The notes under the pieces are model-generated. The model was not told the origin of the DNA. It did not search any database and saw only the letters and a list, made by a program, of their open reading frames with translations. From JAJRXG01 sp964640065 (GTDB taxonomy: Bacteria; Bacteroidota; Bacteroidia; Chitinophagales; Saprospiraceae), in assembly GCA_964640065.1 (NCBI GenBank), contig CAZXIE010000128.1, positions 1 through 10,378 of the forward strand: 10,378 nucleotides of DNA. Direction: 5' to 3'. Made by a program: the position numbers and the translations under genes. This document shows positions 1-7,160 of the stretch, piece after piece (position 1 is the stretch's first letter; each line of letters starts with the position of its first letter).

Positions 1-26
1 CCTCAAAAGTAAACTAAATGTCTATC

Positions 27-94
27 TAATGTAAAAATAATGTAAACTGTTTATTCGATATAGGTTATATTCGGTTTACATTAATTTAACATTA
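27..94. repeat. 21-bp imperfect inverted repeat with 11-bp-phased AATGT/ACATT boxes, candidate operator
   Basis: The arms 27-47 and 74-94 pair at 19 of 21 positions around a 26-bp centre; the innermost 10 bp (TAATGTAAAC / GTTTACATTA) match perfectly. Inside the arms AATGT occurs at 28 and 39, with another copy at 17, so the three lie exactly 11 bp apart. ACATT occurs at 78 and 89, also 11 bp apart. Boxes spaced by one helical turn and mirrored about position 60.5 look like binding sites for a dimeric or winged-helix regulator. The repeat ends one base before the only plausible start codon of the following protease gene, so it may overlap that gene's promoter. As RNA it could also form a long AU-rich hairpin ending an upstream transcript, though the 26-base loop and missing U-tract speak against a standard terminator. 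The structure is seen directly; the function is inferred. Confidence 0.6.
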
Positions 95-95
95 T

Positions 96-971
96 TTGTT
101 ACCGATCTCATATACAGCATTATACACATATAAAAATACCTATATATGTGTATTGGCTATATTGCTCTGTCTGAATAGTGACCTTCAGGCAAATAATGGG
201 ACGGAACCTACAGATGTTAGATCAAGTAAGACGGTCAGTTTTGAGTTGGTTGATGGCTTAATCATAGTAAAAGCCCAGTTCGAAGGACAGACGGGCAACT
301 TCGTATTAGATACTGGAGCTCCTACACTACTCTTAAATAAGAAGGTGGAGGCTCAAGAATTTGATGTCTGGTCTCCTAGTGGTGTTACATCAAGTCAAGA
401 AATACAGATCAAGGAGTTTGAATTTGGAGTAGTAAAGAAGACTGATGTCATAGGATGGGCGATGGATCTATCACCTTTAGAGGAGAAAATAGATCTTCCT
501 ATAGCTGGAATCGTTGGTAATGACATCTGGGATAACCATCAAGTCATCATAGACTTCAAGAATAAACTCATCACTTTTCATCGGAAGGGAGATGCTGTAT
601 CAATCACTTCTTCAGACTATCATATAGCTTCCTTACCATGGGTGATGCATGATGATGAACTGAGAGTAGTTAAGCTCGAAGTGAATGGTCGGCTTCGTAA
701 TATGGCTTTCGATACTGGTGCTGGTATCAACGTCTTAGATGTTAATGAAGCAGATAGCGATCAGCACTTTGGCGAAGCCAAGATAGACCAGATTACCATC
801 AAAGAATTGCCGTTTGTCCAACATGATCTTTCTAATTTGAACAATGGCGCATTGGATATCAATATCGACGGTATACTGAGTGCATCCTCTTTACAGACGG
901 ACATAGCCGTTCTGGACTTTTCTAATAATCGCTTGCACCTCTGCTGGGAAAAGCAACCGACTAGCAATTAA
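96..971 (+). CDS. Exported protein with two retropepsin-like aspartic protease halves
   Basis: 291 residues. Residues 13-32 resemble a signal peptide: Lys13, a hydrophobic stretch around ICVLAILLCL, and a possible cleavage after LQA. The mature protein has two similar halves. The first has FVLDTGA (Asp72-Thr-Gly) followed by GIVGND and VIIDFKNKLITF. The second has MAFDTGA (Asp206-Thr-Gly) followed by DGILSASSLQ and AVLDFSNNRLHL. This DTG, then GIxG, then hydrophobic-D-F/Y order is typical of the gag-pol/retropepsin-like family, where two Asp-Thr-Gly loops form one active site; here both lie in one chain, as in pepsin. Peptidase activity in the periplasm or at the surface is inferred, and the substrate is unknown. 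The start is TTG at 96: an in-frame stop lies at 87-89 and there is no early in-frame ATG. chrA begins 38 bases after its stop, so the two may be co-transcribed. Confidence 0.8.
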   Translation: MLPISYTALYTYKNTYICVLAILLCLNSDLQANNGTEPTDVRSSKTVSFELVDGLIIVKAQFEGQTGNFVLDTGAPTLLLNKKVEAQEFDVWSPSGVTSSQEIQIKEFEFGVVKKTDVIGWAMDLSPLEEKIDLPIAGIVGNDIWDNHQVIIDFKNKLITFHRKGDAVSITSSDYHIASLPWVMHDDELRVVKLEVNGRLRNMAFDTGAGINVLDVNEADSDQHFGEAKIDQITIKELPFVQHDLSNLNNGALDINIDGILSASSLQTDIAVLDFSNNRLHLCWEKQPTSN

Positions 972-1009
972 ATTTTACCTGTAACCTGCTTCTTTCTATC
1001 TTGCCCGAG

Positions 1010-2113
1010 ATGGAGATATTTTTGTTTTTCTTTAAGTTTGGATGGGTTGCTTTTGGCGGCCCTGCGGCTCATATTTCCTTGATGGAAGAAGAGCTGGTAA
1101 AAAAGCGAAAATGGCTTTCTAGCCAGGAGTTTCTCGACTATATGGGCATGACTTCCCTCATACCTGGTCCCAACTCTACTGAGATGACCATGCACATGGG
1201 ATATCATCGAGGGGGAGTCAAGGGACTTTTTTTGGCGGGCATTGGATTTATAGCACCTGCAGTCTTCATCACTCTGATGGTGGCGATGTTCTATGAAAGG
1301 GTAAAAGACTATGATGTGATGCCATACATCAGTGCTGGTATCAAGGCCGCTGTACTGTCATTCATCATCGCAGCTATTTATAAACTGGGAAAGAAAGCTG
1401 TAAAAAGTGGGCCTCTTATGATAGCTGGTATCCTAGCTGTAGTGGCAGCACACTTCGATATCAATGAGATATTTATCATTCTTGGTGTTGGCTTTCTAGG
1501 TATAATCTTATCACTGGGCAAGCGTAGAGATTTGATAGGTGTACATGCTTGGATGTTGATGCTTGTGATGGCGCCTTCATTTGCGAAAGCGGAAAAAATC
1601 TTCCTCATCTTCTTGAAGATAGGGTCAGTGCTCTTCGGTAGCGGATATGTTTTGTTCGCTTATCTCGATGGAGAGCTCATCGATAAGCTAGGATGGCTGA
1701 ACTATGACCAGCTTGTCGAGGCAGTAGCAGTAGGGCAGATGACGCCGGGACCGGTGCTAAGTACTGCGACATTCATAGGCTATGAGTTAGCGGGAGTGCC
1801 AGGTGCATTGAGTGCTACACTAGGTATATTTTTACCAGCTTTCCTCTTCGTATGGTTGCTCAACCCGATCGTGCACCGTATGCGATCTTCAGTGATCTTG
1901 ACCTCTTTTTTAGACTATGTCAATGTTGCTGCAGTGGCCGTCATGCTATATGTGACCTATGAGATGGCACTGAGTGTACTATCGGCTCCTTGGCTGATCG
2001 CCCTATCTGTCGCCAGCTTGATCGCTTACTTCCGCATCTCTAATCTCAGTCCCTTTGTGATTATCATAGTTGGTGGGGTAATAGGGTATATCGCTTCGGT
2101 CGCTCAATTATGA
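1010..2113 (+). CDS. chrA: Chromate transporter, two-domain CHR family (ChrA)
   Basis: 367 residues from ATG 1010; an in-frame TTG at 1001 would add three residues and is less likely. This is an inner-membrane protein of about ten hydrophobic segments made of two homologous halves, as in long-chain CHR proteins. Half one has FGGPAAHI (residues 15-22) and the LIPGPNSTEM segment around Pro-Gly-Pro 52-54, then a long glycine-rich membrane stretch. Half two repeats the plan with FGSGYVLFAYL (209-219) and QMTPGPVLSTATFIGYELAG (PGP at 246-248). Characterised members export chromate using the proton-motive force; some family members have other or unknown anion substrates, so chromate is a family-based assignment. 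The length is slightly below the usual 390-400, owing to a short N-terminus. It follows the protease gene by 38 bases and precedes arsM by 87 bases, consistent with a metal(loid)-resistance pair. I saw no clear promoter of its own in the 38-base gap. Confidence 0.9.
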   Translation: MEIFLFFFKFGWVAFGGPAAHISLMEEELVKKRKWLSSQEFLDYMGMTSLIPGPNSTEMTMHMGYHRGGVKGLFLAGIGFIAPAVFITLMVAMFYERVKDYDVMPYISAGIKAAVLSFIIAAIYKLGKKAVKSGPLMIAGILAVVAAHFDINEIFIILGVGFLGIILSLGKRRDLIGVHAWMLMLVMAPSFAKAEKIFLIFLKIGSVLFGSGYVLFAYLDGELIDKLGWLNYDQLVEAVAVGQMTPGPVLSTATFIGYELAGVPGALSATLGIFLPAFLFVWLLNPIVHRMRSSVILTSFLDYVNVAAVAVMLYVTYEMALSVLSAPWLIALSVASLIAYFRISNLSPFVIIIVGGVIGYIASVAQL

Positions 2114-2200
2114 CTTGTTATATTTTCTTTAATAGTCAGTAATCAGACGAAAACGAGTCAAAATATTAGTCCATCTTTGGGGGCTAAAATAATAAGAGAC

Positions 2201-3169
2201 GTGTCATATCTTAATACTACCCACGATGTCTATAAGGCCGCGGCTGAGACTCCAGATGTTGGACTTTGTTGTACTACCACTCCGGTATGGCAGCTACCAG
2301 GTCTAGACATCCCATCGATCATGTTACAGATGAATTATGGATGCGGTAGCACCGTACATCCGCGTGACCTGGTCAATGACCCAAAGATCCTATACGTCGG
2401 TGTTGGCGGAGGTATGGAACTTCTACAATTCGCCTACTTTTCGCGTCAGAATGCTGGAGTAATCGGAGTAGATGTGGTAGACGAGATGCTAGATGCGTCC
2501 TCAAGAAACTTTGCAGAAGCTGAGGCTAAAAACCCTTGGTTCAAGAGTGAGTTCGTCGACCTAAGAAAAGGCGATGCTCTTAATCTCCCAGTTGAAGATG
2601 AGAGTATAGACGTAGCAGCACAGAACTGCTTGTTCAACATTTTTAAGTTAGATGATCTGAAGGTCGCCCTTGCGGAAATGTATCGAGTGCTCAAGCCTCA
2701 CGGTAGACTCGTACTTTCAGATCCTATCTGTGACCAGCATATGCCTGAGCATCTTAGAGAAGACGAAAAGTTACGAGCGCTTTGTCTCAGTGGTAGCTTA
2801 CCTCTTAAAGAATATATCAAACTCATCACGGATGCCGGTTTTGGCACTGTGGAGATCAGAGCAAAGAGACCTTATAGGATATTAGATCCAGGTCACTACG
2901 ATACAAAAGAGAATATCTACATCGAAAGCGTAGAGGTGTGCGCGATCAAAGATCCAATGCCTGCGGATGGCCCATGTGTATTCACAGGTAAGACTGCTGT
3001 ATACTATGGCTCAGAAGAAAACTTCGATGATAACAACGGTCATAACCTCTTGTACAATCAGCCAATGGCTGTATGTGATAAGACAGGTGGTGCACTTGCT
3101 TCGCTAGGTAGAGAGGACATCTTTATATCTGAGAGCACGTGGCACTATGATGGTGGCGGTTGCTGCTAA
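2201..3169 (+). CDS. arsM: Arsenite S-adenosylmethyltransferase, arsenosugar-type ArsM
   Basis: 322 residues from GTG 2201, preceded by AATAAGAGAC; the frame can be extended to TTG 2177, but the protein then begins unlike relatives, which start MSYL. It transfers methyl groups from S-adenosylmethionine to As(III). A class I methyltransferase fold is visible: LYVGVGGGMELLQFA (64-78, SAM loop), GVDVVDEML (89-97) and DVAAQNCLFN (137-146). The three arsenic-binding cysteines of the family are present: Cys48 in YGCG, Cys143 in QNCLFN and Cys195 in ALCLSGSL, matching Cys61, Cys156 and Cys206 of human AS3MT. Cys23-Cys24 lie where an additional conserved N-terminal Cys sits. A C-terminal extension from about residue 245 carries more cysteines (247, 259, 292) and ends GGGCC. 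This form is usual for the ArsM paired with the radical SAM enzyme ArsS in arsenosugar synthesis; no arsS is in this window. Its stop overlaps the convergent regulator's stop. Confidence 0.92.
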   Translation: MSYLNTTHDVYKAAAETPDVGLCCTTTPVWQLPGLDIPSIMLQMNYGCGSTVHPRDLVNDPKILYVGVGGGMELLQFAYFSRQNAGVIGVDVVDEMLDASSRNFAEAEAKNPWFKSEFVDLRKGDALNLPVEDESIDVAAQNCLFNIFKLDDLKVALAEMYRVLKPHGRLVLSDPICDQHMPEHLREDEKLRALCLSGSLPLKEYIKLITDAGFGTVEIRAKRPYRILDPGHYDTKENIYIESVEVCAIKDPMPADGPCVFTGKTAVYYGSEENFDDNNGHNLLYNQPMAVCDKTGGALASLGREDIFISESTWHYDGGGCC

Positions 3170-3933
3170 CTGACTTTGCTTGTATTATAGCTGCCAAGGA
3201 GGTTGAGGAGCTCTTCTTTTTTCCTTCTAGAGACAGGATAGCTTTGGCCATTCTTTAGAGTGACGTTATATCCATCTGACGAGCTGAATTGTGAAACATG
3301 TCGAAGATTGACAATGTACGATCGATGTATCCGTACGAATGTCGATGAATTCAAAGCTTTTTCAAGGCTGTTAAGAGTTTTAGAAGCGACGATCTTCCTT
3401 CCATCTGCCGTATATATATAGGAGTAATTAGAGTCCGCTTGGCAGCACAGAATTTCATCGGTGTCTAAGACATCTATGTTGTCGGTACTTTTTATGAGCA
3501 GTCTGTCATGACTGCCACTTTGCTCCATCTGCTCCTTTAGCACATTGAGTTTCTTTATGTTAAGTAGCTCCTTAGACTGCTCGTACTTCTGAGCAAACTC
3601 CATGAGATCATCTCGGTCTACAGGTTTCAGAAGATAATCCATCGCTACTGTCTTAAAGGCTTTGATAGCGTACTGGTCGTAGGCTGTAACAAAGACTACC
3701 GAGAAGTCAATATTTTCGCCAAGACAGTCTAACATCTCAAATCCATTCATCCATGGCATCTCGATGTCTAGAAAAACGATATCCGGTTTGTGCTGATGTA
3801 TCGATTGGAGCCCCTCCTTGGCGCTTTGAGCTGTAGCTACTATAGAGATCTTCGGGATATAGAGTTCTATCTTCTTGTTTAATGACTCTATAGCACCTCT
3901 TTCATCATCGATGATGATCGCTTTACTAATCAT
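3166..3933 (-). CDS. LytTR-family response regulator
   Basis: 255 residues from the ATG at 3933 (MISKAIIIDDE, the usual family beginning); an ATG at 3954 in frame would add seven residues. Residues 1-110 form a receiver domain: acidic pair Asp9-Asp10, phosphoacceptor Asp56 in VFLDIEMPWMNG, Thr83 in FVTAYDQYAIKAF and Lys103 in DYLLKPVDR. A charged linker (about 110-143) leads to a LytTR DNA-binding domain (about 144-248), recognised by QADSNYSYIYTADGR, KTLNSLEKAL and FVRIHRSYIVNL (199-210). It is the likely partner of the adjacent LytS-type kinase, which would phosphorylate Asp56. LytTR proteins bind paired direct repeats about two helical turns apart, and exactly such a pair lies upstream of this gene (4031-4059), followed by a promoter, suggesting autoregulation. 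The gene converges on arsM with a 4-base overlap of stop codons, leaving no intergenic room for a terminator. Confidence 0.93.
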   Translation of the reverse strand: MISKAIIIDDERGAIESLNKKIELYIPKISIVATAQSAKEGLQSIHQHKPDIVFLDIEMPWMNGFEMLDCLGENIDFSVVFVTAYDQYAIKAFKTVAMDYLLKPVDRDDLMEFAQKYEQSKELLNIKKLNVLKEQMEQSGSHDRLLIKSTDNIDVLDTDEILCCQADSNYSYIYTADGRKIVASKTLNSLEKALNSSTFVRIHRSYIVNLRHVSQFSSSDGYNVTLKNGQSYPVSRRKKEELLNLLGSYNTSKVS

Positions 3934-3962
3934 ATTTTCTTCAATTCCCTTCATATACAGTT

Positions 3963-3979
3963 AAGGATAAAAGATCCTT
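3963..3979 (-). other. Small hairpin in the likely 5' leader of the LytTR regulator
   Basis: A perfect 6-bp inverted repeat, AAGGAT and ATCCTT, with a 5-base loop (CTTTT on the minus strand). It lies just downstream of the predicted transcription start (near 3983) and 8 or 29 bases upstream of the two possible start codons. No T-tract follows, so it is unlikely to be a terminator. A leader hairpin could affect translation or transcript stability, but a 6-bp dyad can occur by chance. Confidence 0.3.
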
Positions 3980-3989
3980 CTATCTATTA

Positions 3990-4021
3990 TAAAGCTATAC
4001 TTCTAAGCCGATAAGAACAAA
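3990..4021 (-). promoter_or_regulatory. Candidate Bacteroidota promoter for the LytTR regulator gene
   Basis: Read on the minus strand: TTTG (complement of 4018-4021), 20 bases, then TAGCTTTA (complement of 3990-3997). The Bacteroidota primary sigma consensus is TTTG-N19-TAnnTTTG with some spacer freedom, so the -33 box is perfect and the -7 box misses only its last base. The predicted transcription start is near 3983, giving a leader of about 30-50 bases before the start codon. The LytTR-type repeats end nine bases upstream of the -33 box, the position expected of an activator touching RNA polymerase. The regulator may therefore be transcribed separately from the kinase. Confidence 0.6.
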
Positions 4022-4030
4022 ATCGATTGA

Positions 4031-4059
4031 TAAGTGGTAAGATCTGATGAGTAAGCGGT
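4031..4059 (-). promoter_or_regulatory. LytTR-type operator: two ACC(G/A)CTTA direct repeats at 21-bp period
   Basis: On the minus strand ACCGCTTA (4059-4052) is followed by 13 bases and then ACCACTTA (4038-4031). The binding site reported for the E. coli LytTR regulator YehT/BtsR is ACC(G/A)CT(C/T)A-N13-ACC(G/A)CT(C/T)A; both half-sites and the spacer fit it without mismatch. The pair lies between the kinase stop codon and the promoter of a LytTR regulator gene, in the direction of that gene. The sequence match is seen; binding by the adjacent regulator, and hence autoregulation, is inferred. Confidence 0.6.
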
Positions 4060-4061
4060 TA

Positions 4062-7000
4062 TCATTGCAGTGGAAGCTTTATGATAACTAGAGTGCCGAG
4101 GCTTTGCTGTAGATCAGAGTATTTGTCTACTATTTTTACTTGTCCACCACTTCCTTGTAGCTCTTCAAGGAGATTGAGTCGTTCTGAGGTGATCTTCATA
4201 CCATGGGATTTCCTTTTTGTGGCAGACTTTGACTTGATTTCTTGAGCGCTGGTGCGACCTATGCCATTATCTTCTATTTGACAGACGACAAAGTCACCCT
4301 CTTTAAGAAACCTGACTTCGAGCTCTCCATCGTCCTCCAGGTGCATGAGTCCATGCCAGATGGCATTTTCAACATAGGGCTGAATGATAAGTGGCGGGAG
4401 ATGAATCTTAGATGGATTAAGGTTAGGGTCAACTGAAACCTCAAATTCAAATTTAGAAGGAAACCTCATTTGCTCCATCTTAACATAGAGACCAAGTATT
4501 TCTATTTCTTGACTAAGAGTTATAGAAGATAACTCGGAGTAGTCTAAGGTTTGCCTGATGAGTTTAGAAAACTTTGATAGATAGTCTGAAGCTTCTACGG
4601 GGTTGTTACTAAGTATATAGTTATCTATAGCATTCAAACTATTAAATAAAAAGTGAGGATTCATCTGGGACTTCAGTGCTTTGGACTCTGAGTAAGCGAT
4701 GTCGTGTTTGAGGTCAGCAGTTTTTTTGATTTGTTTGATACGTTCATTTACAAAAAGCCAGGCCAAGAAAATGAGAAGACTCGCTACAAGGAACTTGAAC
4801 CACCAAGTCTGCCAGAAGGCAGGAATGATCTCTACGGTGATCGATACGGGATTTGTATTCCATATGCCATCAGCATTGCTAGCTCTTAATTCGAATATGT
4901 AATTGCTAGGAGGAACATTTGTAAAGCTTACTAGCCGACTATCTTCATTGTCTACCCATTCTTCATTATAATCAACAAGTCGATATTGGAATCTTGTATT
5001 CTCTTTGTCGATATAGGTTAGGTCGGAATACCTTATTTGAAAGTGTCGAGTCATAAAATTCAACTCTACTTCTTCACGATTGTGAAGACTGATTGTTTTT
5101 CTTCCTTCATCACCTGTTATGATAAGTTCCAAGAGTAGAAGGCCAACCGGCTGTCGGTTTTCAAGTATGGTTCTTGGGTCGAACCAATTGATTCCATCTA
5201 TACCACCGAAGTACAACTTGTTTTTATCATCCTGGTGATAAGCTCCAGTATTAAACTCATTACTGACAAGACCATCTTGAAAATTCAGTTGTTGATTGAC
5301 TACATCAAGGTCTCCATTGTATACTGCACTCTTTTTGATTTGACATATACCTTGATTAGTACTAGCCCAGATATATCGATCTTCTTGATCCAGAAGAGAG
5401 TAGATAACTGTATTGGGTAATCCATTCTCCTCAGTAAGAATGCGTTCTATCTTTTGGTCGAGCCTATAGATGATGATGCCTTCTCGTTGAGTTCCTATCC
5501 ATAGGTGATCATCATCGAGATGAAGAGATTTGATTCCACCCGTCTCTTTTTCTAGTTGTAAGGGTGTTATGGATTCAGTTCTTTCATTGAACATTAATAG
5601 ATTTCCATCATCAGTTCCTATGAAGTATGTGTCCGGATATTTTCCTTTTATGATTGTTCTTAGACTAGATCCGCTAGTGCTTTTGTATTGCTGCCATTGC
5701 TGCGTGTTCGTATTATATTTTATAAGTCCATCTTGGCGAGTACATAGCAGAATTTCATCGTTACTCATGGCAAGTATGTCCCAGATAGTCTTTCCTGGGA
5801 TATTCACTTGATTGATTGTACGAGTGTCGAGATTATAATTGAGTAATCCCCCTTCTTGGGTTCCAATCCACATATGACCATCTCCATCGTGTTCGAGACT
5901 AACTATGCGATCATTAGGGATATAAAAAGGAGGTGATTGGTCACTCGAATAATGTCGAGCTTCCTTGCTTTTAGGATCATAGACTGTTAGCCCGTTTCCC
6001 GAAGTACCTACCCAGATATGGTCATCGCCATCAGTACTTATAGCCCGAGGTACATCTACTGCCATGCCCAAAGGGATATCGTCATTACTCAGTCCATATA
6101 TTGGTTTTTGACTCTTACTAAAAAAAGAGAGACCTCCGCCATCTGTACCTAGCCATATGTTGCTGTTTTGATCTTCGTAGATACAAAGGATGTCGTTATA
6201 GTTGATGACTTGGTGCTGCGGAGGGTCATAATAAAAGTGATCGACGTCGCCATCAGAAATAGTAAAAAGTCCCGTATCATAAGTCGCAATCCATAATATG
6301 CCATCGCTATCGATATGTATATCCTGTATTCTGAGATTTTCAGGAAGTAACACATGCTTTTCTAATGATTGATTTTTTGTCCAAACGTAGAGGCCGTTAT
6401 TATAAGTTGCGACTAAGATAGTCCCATCATCATTATGCAAGATGTCACTGATGTGAAGGCCACGTAACTCTTCAAAAAGCTTTGTTACTTCATCTGTAAG
6501 CGAGTTATACTGAACGACACCGTCATTTGTCCCAAGTATAAGTTGCTTGTCTATTTCTATGATCTGATATACAGTGACATCGGGTAGGACATTTGTATAG
6601 GATAAACTGTCTTGATGAAAAGTCAAGAGATAAAGTCCTTGAGTATAACTACCTACCCAATATTGGTCTTGGGATTTTTGTATTATACTGCTCGCATCAG
6701 GGATCTGTACGACTTGTCGTATAGAATCCGCTGTGTCCTCAAAGTAGGAGATAAAGCCATCAGAAGTAATCAGCCATAGCTGATTATGATCGTCCATGAT
6801 AATCTTACCAAGTCGGCTGAATTCTTCCTGGGTGATATCGTTGAAGTAGGCATTGTAACTTGTAAAGTGAGTGCCATCATATTTGTTGAGCCCGTCTTGC
6901 GTAGCTATCCACAAGAATCCAAAGCTATCTTGTGCAATACTCGTAACAGAGTTTTGCGATAGGCCATCATTAGTGGTGAAAGGAAAAAAGGACTTGTCCT

Positions 7001-7091
7001 GTGATTGGCAGATCACTGATGTTAAAGCGAATAGTACGACAAGCAGTGATTTCAATAAGCTATGGTTCGATCTTAGAAGTAATATACACAA
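4062..7091 (-). CDS. Sensor histidine kinase with tandem propellers, Y_Y_Y domain and LytS-type kinase
   Basis: About 1009 residues from TTG 7091; TTG 7055 (MKSLLVVLFALTSVICQSQ) is an equally plausible start, as an in-frame stop at 7128-7130 and absence of ATG limit the choice. After the signal sequence, residues 34-640 carry about 14 Reg_prop-like blades (FLWIATQDGLNKYD, NIWLGTDGGGLSFF, HIWVGTSGNGLTVYD, HMWIGTQEGGLLNYN), enough for two seven-bladed periplasmic propellers. A Y_Y_Y domain (about 690-755) precedes one membrane segment (764-781). The cytoplasmic part is a LytS/His_kinase module with His813 in MNPHFLFNSLNAI, PYVENAIWHG (905-914) and the ATP-binding DNGIG (941-945). The input half resembles Bacteroidota hybrid two-component sensors for glycans, but receiver and output domains are absent, being replaced by the adjacent LytTR regulator. 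The ligand is unknown. A weak promoter-like pair lies upstream (TTTG at 7160-7157, TAGCCTTA at 7136-7129, minus strand). Confidence 0.92.
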   Translation of the reverse strand: MCILLLRSNHSLLKSLLVVLFALTSVICQSQDKSFFPFTTNDGLSQNSVTSIAQDSFGFLWIATQDGLNKYDGTHFTSYNAYFNDITQEEFSRLGKIIMDDHNQLWLITSDGFISYFEDTADSIRQVVQIPDASSIIQKSQDQYWVGSYTQGLYLLTFHQDSLSYTNVLPDVTVYQIIEIDKQLILGTNDGVVQYNSLTDEVTKLFEELRGLHISDILHNDDGTILVATYNNGLYVWTKNQSLEKHVLLPENLRIQDIHIDSDGILWIATYDTGLFTISDGDVDHFYYDPPQHQVINYNDILCIYEDQNSNIWLGTDGGGLSFFSKSQKPIYGLSNDDIPLGMAVDVPRAISTDGDDHIWVGTSGNGLTVYDPKSKEARHYSSDQSPPFYIPNDRIVSLEHDGDGHMWIGTQEGGLLNYNLDTRTINQVNIPGKTIWDILAMSNDEILLCTRQDGLIKYNTNTQQWQQYKSTSGSSLRTIIKGKYPDTYFIGTDDGNLLMFNERTESITPLQLEKETGGIKSLHLDDDHLWIGTQREGIIIYRLDQKIERILTEENGLPNTVIYSLLDQEDRYIWASTNQGICQIKKSAVYNGDLDVVNQQLNFQDGLVSNEFNTGAYHQDDKNKLYFGGIDGINWFDPRTILENRQPVGLLLLELIITGDEGRKTISLHNREEVELNFMTRHFQIRYSDLTYIDKENTRFQYRLVDYNEEWVDNEDSRLVSFTNVPPSNYIFELRASNADGIWNTNPVSITVEIIPAFWQTWWFKFLVASLLIFLAWLFVNERIKQIKKTADLKHDIAYSESKALKSQMNPHFLFNSLNAIDNYILSNNPVEASDYLSKFSKLIRQTLDYSELSSITLSQEIEILGLYVKMEQMRFPSKFEFEVSVDPNLNPSKIHLPPLIIQPYVENAIWHGLMHLEDDGELEVRFLKEGDFVVCQIEDNGIGRTSAQEIKSKSATKRKSHGMKITSERLNLLEELQGSGGQVKIVDKYSDLQQSLGTLVIIKLPLQ

Positions 7092-7160
7092 ACCTTGTTT
7101 TGTTCCCCTATCGTGTATGAGATAGACCTAAGGCTACTTTAGCTATTGAAAATAGGCAAA

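Noticed and set aside
2172..2179. CATCTTTG resembling a Bacteroidota -7 box just upstream of arsM
   Set aside because: There is no TTTG or TTG at the required distance upstream, so it is not enough for a promoter call.
2268..2275. ACCACTCC and similar 7-of-8 matches to the LytTR half-site inside arsM and the kinase
   Set aside because: They are single, imperfect, inside coding sequence and lack a partner at 21 bp; such matches are expected by chance.
3199..3222. Weak hairpin AGGAG/CTCTT followed by six T, a possible arsM terminator
   Set aside because: It lies inside the regulator's coding sequence, where KKEELLNLL codons explain the bases; the stem is short and contains a wobble pair.
4242..7125. 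Several plus-strand open frames of 60-93 codons opposite the sensor kinase
   Set aside because: They are antisense shadows of a strongly supported 1009-residue protein, with no motifs.
7142..7154. CTATT-GAA-AATAG dyad between the unknown secreted gene and the kinase
   Set aside because: Only a 5-bp AT-rich stem without a following T-run; not convincing as a terminator or operator.
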